NCBI RefSeq assembly: GCF_001808185.1
Contig: NZ_CP017668.1
Coordinates: 3,472,001 to 3,536,000, forward strand
Direction: 5' to 3'
Source of the DNA: Jeongeupia sp. USM3
Lineage (GTDB): Bacteria; Pseudomonadota; Gammaproteobacteria; Burkholderiales; Chitinibacteraceae
DNA length: 64,000 bases
In this document: positions 25,204 to 33,602 of the stretch, piece after piece
Layout: each line of letters starts with the position of its first letter
Numbering within the stretch: position 1 is the stretch's first letter
Notes under the pieces: model-generated
The model's database searches: none
What the model was told of the DNA's origin: nothing
The model's input: the letters and a program-made list of their open reading frames with translations, nothing else
Program-made: the position numbers and the translations under genes

Positions 25204-26808
25204 ATGATCAGTACCGCAAACATCACCATGCAGTTCGGCGCCAAGCCGCTGTTCGAGAAGGTCAACGTCAAGTTCGGCGACGGCAACCGCTATGGCCTGA
25301 TTGGCGCCAACGGCTGCGGCAAGTCGACCTTCATGAAGATACTCGGCGGTGACCTCGAGCCGACCGGCGGCAATGTCTCGCTCGAACCCGGTGTGCGCCT
25401 GGGCAAGCTCAAGCAGGACCAGTTCGCCTACGAGGACGTGCGCGTCATCGACGTGGTGATGCAGGGCCACGCCGAGCTGTGGGCTGCGATCCACGAACGC
25501 GATGCGATCTACGCCAACCTCGAAGCGACCGAGGACGATTACATGCACGCGGCCGAGCTCGAAGGCAAGGTCGCCGAATACGACGGCTACACCGCCGAAG
25601 CACGCGCCGGCGCGCTGCTGCTGGGTGCCGGCATTCCGATCGAGCTGCACACCGGCCCGATGAGCGAAGTCGCGCCGGGCTGGAAGCTGCGCGTGCTGCT
25701 GGCGCAGGCGCTGTTCAGCAATCCGGACGTGCTGCTGCTCGACGAACCGACCAACAACCTCGACATCAACACGATCCGCTGGCTCGAAAACACGCTGAAC
25801 CAGCGCGATTCGACCATGCTGATCATCTCGCACGACCGCCACTTCCTGAACCAGGTCTGCACCCACATCGCCGACGTCGACTACGGCGAGATCCGCATTT
25901 ATCCGGGCAACTACGACGACTACATGCTGGCGAGCACGCAGGCGCGCGAACGGCTGCTGGCCGACAACGCCAAGGCCAAGGACAAGGTCATCGAGCTGCA
26001 GGCGTTCGCCCAGCGCTTTGCCGCCAACAAGTCCAAGAGCCGTCAGGCCACGTCGCGCCTCAAGCTGGCCGACAAGATCAAGGACAATATGGTCGAGGTG
26101 AAGCCGTCGAGCCGGCAGAACCCGTACATCCGCTTCGACATCGACGACAAGCAGAAGCTGCACCGCCAGGCCTTCGAGGCGACCAATCTGTCCAAGTCCT
26201 TCGACAAGCCGCTGATCCAGAGCCTGTCGCTGATTTTCGAGGCCGGCCAGAAACTGGCGGTCATCGGCGGCAACGGCGTCGGCAAATCGACGCTGATGAA
26301 GCTGCTGGTCAGTGCGCTCAAGCCCGATGCCGGTACGGTCAAATGGGCCGAGAAGGCGACCATCGGCTACTTCGCGCAGGACCACGAGGAAGACTTCGAG
26401 GAAGACGTCACCGTGTTCGACTGGCTCAAGCAGTGGGGCCAGCCGGGTGACGACGACCAGGTGATCCGCGGCATCCTCGGCAAGCTGCTGTTCGGCGGCG
26501 ACGACGTGAAGAAGTCGGTCAAGGTGCTGTCCGGCGGCGAGAAGGGCCGGATGCTCTACGGCAAGCTGCTGCTCGAGAAGACCAATGTGCTGGTGATGGA
26601 CGAACCGACCAACCACATGGACATGGAGTCGATCGAGTCGCTGAACCTCGCGCTCGACCTGTACAAGGGCACGCTGATCTTCGTGTCGCACGACCGGACC
26701 TTCGTGTCCTCGCTGGCAACGCAGATCCTCGAGCTCAACGGCGACGGCACGTTCACCCATTACCTCGGCGGTTACGAGGAATACCTCGAAAGCCGCGGCC
26801 TCGAGTAA
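25204..26808 (+). CDS. ybiT: ABC-F family ATPase (YbiT type)
   Basis: 534-residue soluble protein with two ABC ATPase domains and no membrane part. Walker A motifs are GANGCGKST (~36) and GGNGVGKST (~355); Walker B/D-loops are LLLDEPTNNLD (~178) and LVMDEPTNHMD (~462); the linker between the domains is about 80 residues and charged. ABC-F proteins of this subgroup act on the ribosome E site to relieve stalling. High similarity to the YbiT subgroup is recognisable from the opening residues and the interdomain region. The start is ATG 25204; the ribosome-binding site is weak. Confidence 0.92.
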   Translation: MISTANITMQFGAKPLFEKVNVKFGDGNRYGLIGANGCGKSTFMKILGGDLEPTGGNVSLEPGVRLGKLKQDQFAYEDVRVIDVVMQGHAELWAAIHERDAIYANLEATEDDYMHAAELEGKVAEYDGYTAEARAGALLLGAGIPIELHTGPMSEVAPGWKLRVLLAQALFSNPDVLLLDEPTNNLDINTIRWLENTLNQRDSTMLIISHDRHFLNQVCTHIADVDYGEIRIYPGNYDDYMLASTQARERLLADNAKAKDKVIELQAFAQRFAANKSKSRQATSRLKLADKIKDNMVEVKPSSRQNPYIRFDIDDKQKLHRQAFEATNLSKSFDKPLIQSLSLIFEAGQKLAVIGGNGVGKSTLMKLLVSALKPDAGTVKWAEKATIGYFAQDHEEDFEEDVTVFDWLKQWGQPGDDDQVIRGILGKLLFGGDDVKKSVKVLSGGEKGRMLYGKLLLEKTNVLVMDEPTNHMDMESIESLNLALDLYKGTLIFVSHDRTFVSSLATQILELNGDGTFTHYLGGYEEYLESRGLE

Positions 26809-27075
26809 AACTTGCCTCATTCGGCGGCTGCGCCCGCGCATTTCGCCCCCGTCCGATGCTCGGGATCCTCATGGACTTGATGTCCATTCCGGTCCCTGCG
26901 CTTCGGGCGAGTGCGAACTGCTTTGGCTCGCTCGCCTACTGGTGCAGGTTCAGTGCGTGCATTCGCATCCGACGCTGTTTGCCCAAGGGCGAACGGCGTT
27001 TTTTCCATCTGCTCGACGGACTGGGGATCGTTTCCCCGGCTTGTCGTTACGAATAACCCGGTTTAGCGTTCGATC
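26809..27075. other. gene-free gap with imperfect hairpin
   Basis: No convincing gene. The notable element is an interrupted palindrome at 26863-26895: ATGGAC-TTGAT-GTCCAT as the inner stem and GGATC...GGTCC as the outer stem around a 3x3 internal loop. It looks like the structured intergenic elements that recur in proteobacterial genomes, but a single copy in this window cannot prove that. It may contribute to termination after the ABC-F gene. Confidence 0.4.
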
Positions 27076-28074
27076 ATGCAACGAGAAAGCCAGCTGCAAC
27101 TGCCCGTCTACCGCGCGCCGCGCTGGCTGCCCGGTGGCCATGCCCAGACGATCTATCCGGCCACGCTGCTGTGGCAGCGCTCGCTCGCCTACCGGCGCGA
27201 GACCTGGGTGACGCCGGACCTCGACAGCATCGTCGTCGACTGGGTCGACGGCCGTGCCGGAACGCCGATCCTGGTGCTGTTCCACGGCCTGGAAGGCGGT
27301 TCGCGCAGCCACTACGCGACCTCGCTGTTCCAGCATTTCTATCCGAAAGGCTGGCGCGGCGTCGTGCCGCATTTCCGCTCGTGCGGCAACGTGACCAACC
27401 GGCTGCCGCGCGCCTATCACGCCGGCGATGCCGCCGAGATCGACTGGGTGCTCAGGCGCGTCCGCGCGCGTCATCCGGATGCGCCGGTCTACGCGGTCGG
27501 CGTCTCGCTCGGCGGCAATGCGCTGCTCAAATGGCTGGGCGAACAGGGCCACGCCGCCGGCGACGTCGTGACGGCCGCCGCGGCCGTGTGCGCACCGCTA
27601 GACCTGGCGGTCTGCGGTGCCGCGCTCGATACCGGCTTCAATCGCCGCGTCTACACGCGCAACTTCCTGCGCACGCTCAAGCGCAAGATGCTCGCCAAGC
27701 TCAAGATCAGCGACAACCCGTTCATCGACCGGGACCGGGTGCGTTCGGCGACGACCTTGCGCGAGTTCGACGATCTCGTCACCGCGCCGCTGCACGGCTA
27801 CCACGGTGTCGACGACTACTGGGCGCGCGCGAGTAGCAAGCCCGGCCTTGCCGGCATCTGCATTCCGACACTGGTGATCAACGCCCGCAATGATCCCTTC
27901 GTACCGGCTGGTGCCTTGCCCGGCGACGACGACGTGTCGCGCTGGGTGACCTTGCTGCAGCCGGAAGAGGGCGGCCATGTCGGCTTTCCGTCCGGCCCGC
28001 CTCCGGGAAAGCTCGACTGGCTGCCGACCACGCTGATGCGGTATTTTCAGTTCCATGCGCCCGACGCGCGCTAG
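27076..28074 (+). CDS. YheT-family alpha/beta hydrolase
   Basis: 332-residue cytoplasmic alpha/beta hydrolase. YheT-family marks are PRWLPGGHAQTIYPA (~13), VLFHGLEGGS (~70), PHFRSCG (~97) and the nucleophile elbow GVSLGGNALLKW with Ser144. The acid/histidine region is INARNDPFVP (~270) and EEGGHVGF (~300). The family is widespread, and its natural substrate (an ester or lipid) is unsettled. It stands alone between the ABC-F gene and the phosphomannomutase gene. Confidence 0.9.
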   Translation: MQRESQLQLPVYRAPRWLPGGHAQTIYPATLLWQRSLAYRRETWVTPDLDSIVVDWVDGRAGTPILVLFHGLEGGSRSHYATSLFQHFYPKGWRGVVPHFRSCGNVTNRLPRAYHAGDAAEIDWVLRRVRARHPDAPVYAVGVSLGGNALLKWLGEQGHAAGDVVTAAAAVCAPLDLAVCGAALDTGFNRRVYTRNFLRTLKRKMLAKLKISDNPFIDRDRVRSATTLREFDDLVTAPLHGYHGVDDYWARASSKPGLAGICIPTLVINARNDPFVPAGALPGDDDVSRWVTLLQPEEGGHVGFPSGPPPGKLDWLPTTLMRYFQFHAPDAR

Positions 28075-28154
28075 CGCGGCAGGCCGGGGTCGCCGCCGCG
28101 AGCCGGTCGGGTCCGGGTCCGCAGCGCAACCAGACACCCTAGCCGAGGATGACC

Positions 28155-29516
28155 ATGGCGACGATTCCCGCACAAATCTTCAAGGCCTACGACGTGCGGG
28201 CGCGCACCGACCTGCTGACGCCCGAAGCGGCGTACCTGATCGGCCGGGCGTTCGGCGCCGAGGCCCGTGCCCGGCGGCAGGCCTGCGTCGTCGTCGGCCG
28301 CGACGGCCGGCTATCGAGCCCGGCGCTGGCCGAGGCGCTGATCCGCGGGCTGGCCGAGAGCGGCATCGCCGTGCTCGACCTCGGCCTCGTGGCAACGCCG
28401 ATGATGTATTACGCGGCGATCCGCCATGCGGCCGGTTGCGGTGCCATCGTCACCGGCAGCCATAATCCGCCCGACTACAACGGCATCAAGGTGATGATGG
28501 CCGGCGTGCCGGTCGGCGGTCGCCAGCTCAAGGGCTTCTACGAGCGCATCGCCGGCGAGGACTTCGTCGACGGCCAGGGCAGCGTGAGCCCGCTCGCCAT
28601 CGACGCCGAATACCGCAATGCGATCGTCGCCAGCCTGCCGCTCGCGAAACCGCTCAGGATCGTCGTCGACTGCGGCAACGGCGCGCCGGGCGCCTTCGCG
28701 CCGGCGCTGTACCGTGCGCTCGGCTGCGAGGTGGCCGAACTGTACTGCGACGTCGATGGCCGCTTTCCGAACCACCATCCGGATCCGCAGGTCGAAAAGA
28801 ACGTTGCCGAGCTCAAGCGCGTCGTCATCGAGACCGGCGCCGACGCCGGCCTTGCGTTTGACGGCGACGGCGACCGCGTCGGCGTGGTGACGCCGGCCGG
28901 CCGTTTCATCCCCGGCGACAAGCTGCTGATGCTGTTCGCCGCCGCCGAGCTGGCCCGGCGGCCGGGCGGCCATGTGCTGTACGACGTCAAGTCGACCGGG
29001 GTGCTGTCGCGCTGGATCAAGGACCACGGCGGCACGAGCGAGATCATCGCGACCGGCCACACGCACATGAAGAAGCGGCTCAAGGAGACCGGCGCGCTCG
29101 TTGCCGGCGAGCTGTCGGGCCACTTCGCCTTCGGTGCCTGGGGCCTGGACGACGGCCTCTACGCCGGCGCGAAGCTGCTGCAGCTCGTCGCCGGCGGCGT
29201 GCGCCTCGACGATGCCTTCGCCGCGCTGCCGAGCCGGCTGGCAACGCCCGAACTGCAGCTGCCGGTGCCCGAGGACGGCCATGCCGTCGTCGCCCGTATC
29301 GCCGCATCGGCGACGTTCCCGACCGCGACCGGCGTGCTCGAGGTCGACGGCCTGCGTATCGAGTACGCCGACGGTTTCGGCCTGATCCGCGCGTCGAACA
29401 CCACGCCGGTGCTGACCTTGCGGATCGAAGCCGATACGCGCGAGGCGATCCTGCGCATCAGGGACGAACTCGCCGCGGCGCTGGCGCCGTTGCCGTTTCC
29501 CGCGTTCGCCGTCTAG
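28155..29516 (+). CDS. phosphomannomutase/phosphoglucomutase (AlgC type)
   Basis: 453-residue alpha-D-phosphohexomutase interconverting hexose-6- and hexose-1-phosphates. All four domain marks are present: the phosphoserine loop TGSHNPPDYNG (Ser102), the metal loop DGDGDRVG (~237), the sugar loop GELSGHFAF (~318) and the phosphate-binding RASNTTPVLTLR (~415). ATG 28155 is chosen because GAGG stands six bases before it; ATG 28149 is also possible. It likely feeds GDP-mannose or UDP-glucose synthesis for the exopolysaccharide locus upstream, which has no mutase of its own. Confidence 0.92.
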   Translation: MATIPAQIFKAYDVRARTDLLTPEAAYLIGRAFGAEARARRQACVVVGRDGRLSSPALAEALIRGLAESGIAVLDLGLVATPMMYYAAIRHAAGCGAIVTGSHNPPDYNGIKVMMAGVPVGGRQLKGFYERIAGEDFVDGQGSVSPLAIDAEYRNAIVASLPLAKPLRIVVDCGNGAPGAFAPALYRALGCEVAELYCDVDGRFPNHHPDPQVEKNVAELKRVVIETGADAGLAFDGDGDRVGVVTPAGRFIPGDKLLMLFAAAELARRPGGHVLYDVKSTGVLSRWIKDHGGTSEIIATGHTHMKKRLKETGALVAGELSGHFAFGAWGLDDGLYAGAKLLQLVAGGVRLDDAFAALPSRLATPELQLPVPEDGHAVVARIAASATFPTATGVLEVDGLRIEYADGFGLIRASNTTPVLTLRIEADTREAILRIRDELAAALAPLPFPAFAV

Positions 29517-29602
29517 GTCGAGACCCGACTGGTGTTGCGCCGGCCGGCCTCGGTACACTGCGGCCTTCCCGTCTTTCAATCCATCGCCCACAGGTTTTCC
29601 GC

Positions 29603-30448
29603 ATGTCCCACCCCTTGCCGTCCCATGAACTGATCGCCGCCAACGTCGCCGCCGCTCTGGCCGAGGACGTCGGCGAGCGCGACTGGACCGCCGAGCTGAT
29701 CGCCGCCGGCGCCCGCGGCCGGGCGACGGTGCTGGCGCGCGAGGACGCGGTCGTCTGCGGGATCGCGTGGTTCGACGAGGTGTTCCGCCAGCTCGACCCG
29801 GATGTAAGCGTGCAATGGCGCGTCGCCGAAGGCGAGCGCGTCTCGGCCGACACCCTGCTGTGCGAGCTGACCGGCCCGGCGCGCAGCCTCCTGACCGGCG
29901 AGCGCTCGGCGCTGAACTTCCTGCAACTGCTGTCGGCCGTCGCCACCGAGACGCGCCGCTACGCCGACATCGTCGCCGGCACCGCCGCCAGCGTGCTCGA
30001 TACCCGCAAGACCCTGCCGGGGCTGCGGCGGGCGCAGAAGTACGCGGTGCTCGTCGGCGGCGGCGCCAACCAGCGCATCGGCTTGTACGACGGCATCCTG
30101 ATCAAGGAAAACCACATCATGGCCGCCGGCGGCATCGCCGAGGCACTGGCCGCGGCGCAGGCGCTGGCGCCGGCCGGGGTGTCGATCCAGATCGAGGTCG
30201 AAAGCCTGCTCGAGCTCGATGCGGCGCTTGCCGCCGGCGCGGCCAGCGTGCTGCTCGACAATTTCACCCTGCCGCAAATGGCCGACGCGGTGGCGCTCAG
30301 CGGCGGCCGGGCGCTGCTCGAGGCATCGGGCGGCGTCGACCTCGATACGCTGCGCGCGATCGCCGAAACCGGTGTCGACCGGATCTCGGTCGGCAAGCTG
30401 ACGAAGGACGTGCGGGCGATCGATCTGTCGATGCGCTTCGTGCTGTGA
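29603..30448 (+). CDS. nadC: nicotinate-nucleotide pyrophosphorylase (carboxylating)
   Basis: 281-residue quinolinate phosphoribosyltransferase of de novo NAD synthesis; it converts quinolinate and PRPP into nicotinate mononucleotide. Diagnostic motifs are the RKTLPGLRRAQKYAV region (~134), GGGANQRIGLYDGILIKENHI (two parts, GGGANQR and LIKENHI, ~150-170), EVESLLELDAAL (~197) and ASGGVDLDTLR (~237). The length is normal. Neither nadA nor nadB is nearby. The EamA gene follows after 13 bases, so the two may share a transcript. Confidence 0.95.
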   Translation: MSHPLPSHELIAANVAAALAEDVGERDWTAELIAAGARGRATVLAREDAVVCGIAWFDEVFRQLDPDVSVQWRVAEGERVSADTLLCELTGPARSLLTGERSALNFLQLLSAVATETRRYADIVAGTAASVLDTRKTLPGLRRAQKYAVLVGGGANQRIGLYDGILIKENHIMAAGGIAEALAAAQALAPAGVSIQIEVESLLELDAALAAGAASVLLDNFTLPQMADAVALSGGRALLEASGGVDLDTLRAIAETGVDRISVGKLTKDVRAIDLSMRFVL

Positions 30449-30461
30449 GAGCCTGTTGACG

Positions 30462-31430
30462 ATGAACCGCTACGCGCTCTGTCTGATCGCGTCGATGCTG
30501 ATGGTCGGCAGCAATGTCGGCATCGGCAAGGCCATCGTCGCGACGATGCCGGTACTGCTGTTCGCGCTGCTGCGTTTCGTTGTTGGCGTCTCGGTGCTGT
30601 TGCCGGTGTTCCGGCTGTCGCGCCTGCGCCGGGTCAGCCGGGCCGAATGGTTCAACCTGTTCCTGCAGGCGCTGTTCGGCACCTTCCTGTTTACCCTGCT
30701 GATGCTCTACGGTGTGCGCCACACCAGCGCGCTGGCGGCCGGCGTGATCACCAGCACGATCCCGGCGGTGGTGATCCTGCTCGCTTGGGCCGTGCTGCGC
30801 GAAACGCCGAGCCGGCGCGCGCTGCTGGCGGTGGCGCTGGCGATGGGCGGCGTGCTGATCGTCAACGTCGCGCGCGGCGGCGGCAGCGACGGCGGTTCGC
30901 TGCTCGGCAACCTGCTGGTGCTCGGCGCGGTCTGCTGCGAGTCGCTGTATGTGATCCTGTCACGCCGGCTGACGCAGACGCTGCCGGCGATCGAGATCTG
31001 CGCGTATACGCATGCGATCGGCCTGCTGCTGATGCTGCCGTTCGGCGTGTCGGCGGCGTGGTCGTTCGACTTTGCCAGCGTCGACGCGGGTACCTGGGCG
31101 CTGGTGCTCTGGTACGGGCTGGCCGCCAGCGTGTTCTCGTTCTGGCTGTGGATGAAAGGCATACGCCACGTACCGGGGCAACTGGCCGGCGTGTTCACCG
31201 CGGTGCTGCCGGTTGCCGCGGCCGGCTACGGCATCGTTTTTCTCGGCGAGCAGCCGACGCTGGTCCATGGCATTGCGCTGGCCTGCGTGCTGGCGGGCAT
31301 CGTCATTGCCAGCCTGCAGGCGCCGGCGAGGCCGATGCTGCCCGACGACGACGCCCCGCCTCAGCGGGCGGCATCGCCGCAGACCACCGCCGGAAAATCG
31401 TCGGCCGGGACCGGGCGGCCGAGCAGGTAG
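30462..31430 (+). CDS. EamA/DMT-family transporter
   Basis: 322-residue inner-membrane protein with ten predicted helices in two EamA repeats (first ~1-140, second ~150-285). It resembles metabolite exporters of the RhaT/YdcZ type; the substrate is unknown. ATG 30462 is preferred over TTG 30456. Its 3' end runs 70 bases into the convergent MHYT-GGDEF-EAL gene, so the two transcripts are antisense to each other at their ends. Confidence 0.85.
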   Translation: MNRYALCLIASMLMVGSNVGIGKAIVATMPVLLFALLRFVVGVSVLLPVFRLSRLRRVSRAEWFNLFLQALFGTFLFTLLMLYGVRHTSALAAGVITSTIPAVVILLAWAVLRETPSRRALLAVALAMGGVLIVNVARGGGSDGGSLLGNLLVLGAVCCESLYVILSRRLTQTLPAIEICAYTHAIGLLLMLPFGVSAAWSFDFASVDAGTWALVLWYGLAASVFSFWLWMKGIRHVPGQLAGVFTAVLPVAAAGYGIVFLGEQPTLVHGIALACVLAGIVIASLQAPARPMLPDDDAPPQRAASPQTTAGKSSAGTGRPSR

Positions 31431-33436
31431 CCCTGCAGCGAATCGCAGCCGAGCCGGGTCAGGAATTCCTGCTGCGCCGGCGTTTCGACGCCTTCGGCGA
31501 CGATGCTGAGGTTCAGCGTCTGGCCGAGCGCGACGATGGCCGAGACGATCGCCGCGTCGTCGCTGTCGTGCGCCAGTTCGTTGACGAAGCCGCGGTCGAT
31601 CTTCAGCTCGTTCGCCGGCAACCGCTTCAGGTACAGCAGGCTCGAGTAGCCGGTGCCGAAATCGTCGATCGAAATCCCGACCCCCATCGCCGCCAGCTGC
31701 CGCAGGATGACAAGGCTGGCTTCGGCGTCGCGCATCGCCGTGGTTTCGGTGATCTCGAGCGTCAGGTGCTGAGGCGCCAGGCCGTGGCGCTCCAGTGCGC
31801 CGGCAACCGTCTGCGGCAGGCTGGCGTGGGCGAACTGCAGCGCCGAGAGGTTGACCGAGATCGACCAGTCACGGCCTGCGTCGCGCCAGACGCGCATCTG
31901 CCGGCAGGCCTCGTTGAGCACCCAGTCGCCGATCTGCAGCACGAGGCCCGAGCGCTCGGCCTGGTCGAGAAAGGCTTCCGGGCTGATCAGGCCGCGCTGC
32001 GGATGGTTCCAGCGCAGCAAGGCTTCGGCGCCGACGACGCGGGCGTTCGGTGCGCTGAACTTGGGCTGGTAGTGCAGCAACAGTTCGCCGCGGCTCAATG
32101 CCAGCCGCAGATCGTGCATCAGTTGCAGCTGCGCCTGCGCGTTGGCGTTCATCGATGCTTCGAAGAAGCAGTAGCCGTTCCGGCCGGTGTCCTTGGCGTG
32201 GTACATCGCCGCGTCGGCATTGGCCATCAGCTCGCGCTGCTCGATACCGTCGTCGGGGAAGAGGGCGATGCCGATGCTGGCCGACACGCTCAGCGCGTGG
32301 CGCTGGACCGTGAACGGCTGGTCGATCGCGTCGACGAGCTTTTCGGCGACCGACGCGGCGTCCTGCGGGCCGCCGAGCTCGAGAATGAGCACGAATTCGT
32401 CGCCGCCGAGCCGGGCAATCGTGTCCTGCGCGCGCACGCCGCGGCGGATCCGGTCGGCGACCTCGATCAGCAGCCCGTCGCCGACGTGATGGCCGTAGGC
32501 GTCGTTGACCGCCTTGAAGCCGTCGAGGTCCATGAACATCAGCGCGAAGCGGCCATGCTCGCGCCCGGCCTTGCGGATCGCCTGTTCGAGCCGGTCTTCG
32601 AGCAGCAGCCGGTTGGGCAGCTTGGTCAGGTTGTCGTGCAGCGCCAGGTGCATCAGCTCGTGGTTGGCTTCCGCCAGCGACGCGGCCAGCACCGCGGTGC
32701 GCGCGGCCATGCGGCTGTCGAGCACGGACACCATCAGCGCGAATGCCAGCACCGCCAGCGTCACGACGATGACCAGCATCGCCAGCCAGCTGGTGCTGAT
32801 GCCGCTGTTGGCGGCGGCGCAGAAGCTGCCGAGCGGGAACTGCGCGGCGGCCATGCCGGTATAATGCATGCCGACGATGGCCAGCCCCATGACCACGGCC
32901 GCGCCGCAACGGATCAGCTTGACGTGCGGCGACGCGAAACGCAGCCGGAACGCGATCCACAGCGCCGCGCCCGACGCGGCGACGGCGATGACGATCGACA
33001 GCACGAACAGCGACGGCACGTAGCGGATGCCGGGCAGCATGCGCATTGCCGCCATGCCGGTGTAGTGCATCGCGGCGATGCCGGCGCCCATCAGCAGGGC
33101 GCCGAGCGCCAGCCGCCCCCAGGGCAGCGTCTGCTGGCAGACCAGCCACAGCGCGAACGCCGACGCCGCAATGGCGATCAGCAGCGATGCAAAGGTGATC
33201 GGCAGGTCGTAGCCGAGCGGGATCGGCAGGCTGAAGGCCAGCATGCCGATGAAATGCATCGACCAGATGCCCAGCCCCATTGCGAACGCCCCGCCGGTGA
33301 GCCACCAGCGCGCGGCACGGCCTTGCGCCGTCGCGACCCGGCCGGCCATGTCCAGTGCGGTGTACGAGGCGAGAATGGCGACCAGCAGCGAGCAAAGAAC
33401 AAGAACATCGTTGTAGCTATTACTTAACACCAGCAT
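31361..33436 (-). CDS. MHYT-GGDEF-EAL cyclic-di-GMP signalling protein
   Basis: 691-residue membrane protein. Residues ~1-240 are a seven-helix MHYT sensor with three MHxxGM-type motifs (MHFIGM, MHYTGM, MHYTGM), proposed to bind copper and sense gases. The GGDEF domain keeps an intact RLGGDEF active site (~345), and the EAL domain keeps EALLRW (~470) and later DDFGTGYSS. Both cyclase and phosphodiesterase activities are therefore possible. ATG 33436 has AAGGA one base upstream; a GTG at 33430 has better spacing. Its product could control exopolysaccharide or motility, the usual c-di-GMP outputs. Confidence 0.93.
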   Translation of the reverse strand: MLVLSNSYNDVLVLCSLLVAILASYTALDMAGRVATAQGRAARWWLTGGAFAMGLGIWSMHFIGMLAFSLPIPLGYDLPITFASLLIAIAASAFALWLVCQQTLPWGRLALGALLMGAGIAAMHYTGMAAMRMLPGIRYVPSLFVLSIVIAVAASGAALWIAFRLRFASPHVKLIRCGAAVVMGLAIVGMHYTGMAAAQFPLGSFCAAANSGISTSWLAMLVIVVTLAVLAFALMVSVLDSRMAARTAVLAASLAEANHELMHLALHDNLTKLPNRLLLEDRLEQAIRKAGREHGRFALMFMDLDGFKAVNDAYGHHVGDGLLIEVADRIRRGVRAQDTIARLGGDEFVLILELGGPQDAASVAEKLVDAIDQPFTVQRHALSVSASIGIALFPDDGIEQRELMANADAAMYHAKDTGRNGYCFFEASMNANAQAQLQLMHDLRLALSRGELLLHYQPKFSAPNARVVGAEALLRWNHPQRGLISPEAFLDQAERSGLVLQIGDWVLNEACRQMRVWRDAGRDWSISVNLSALQFAHASLPQTVAGALERHGLAPQHLTLEITETTAMRDAEASLVILRQLAAMGVGISIDDFGTGYSSLLYLKRLPANELKIDRGFVNELAHDSDDAAIVSAIVALGQTLNLSIVAEGVETPAQQEFLTRLGCDSLQGYLLGRPVPADDFPAVVCGDAAR

Positions 33437-33460
33437 GTCCTTGTGTGCGACAAACAGCGT

Positions 33461-33481
33461 TAGTAAGGTTGATTCTTACTA
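33461..33481. promoter_or_regulatory. inverted repeat upstream of the MHYT-GGDEF-EAL gene
   Basis: Perfect 7-bp repeat TAGTAAG / CTTACTA with a 7-base spacer, 25 bases upstream of the MHYT start and the only AT-rich patch of this gap. It could be an operator or a leader hairpin. Confidence 0.35.
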
Positions 33482-33602
33482 GATGTGGCGAGCATTATTG
33501 CACGCACGGCGCCATGCCGACGAGGGAATGCCGTCCGCATCATTCAGGTGTTTCCCTGATGCGGAAAGGAAAAAACTGCGCTAAGGCGTGGTGGCGGGGC
33601 GG

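Noticed and set aside
26856..27056. 66-codon ORF in the ABC-F/YheT gap
   Set aside because: It overlaps the palindromic element, has no ribosome site and no similarity to any family I know.
30647..33427. 926-codon plus-strand frame opposite the MHYT-GGDEF-EAL gene
   Set aside because: Composition is typical of antisense shadows, whereas the minus strand encodes intact GGDEF and EAL motifs.
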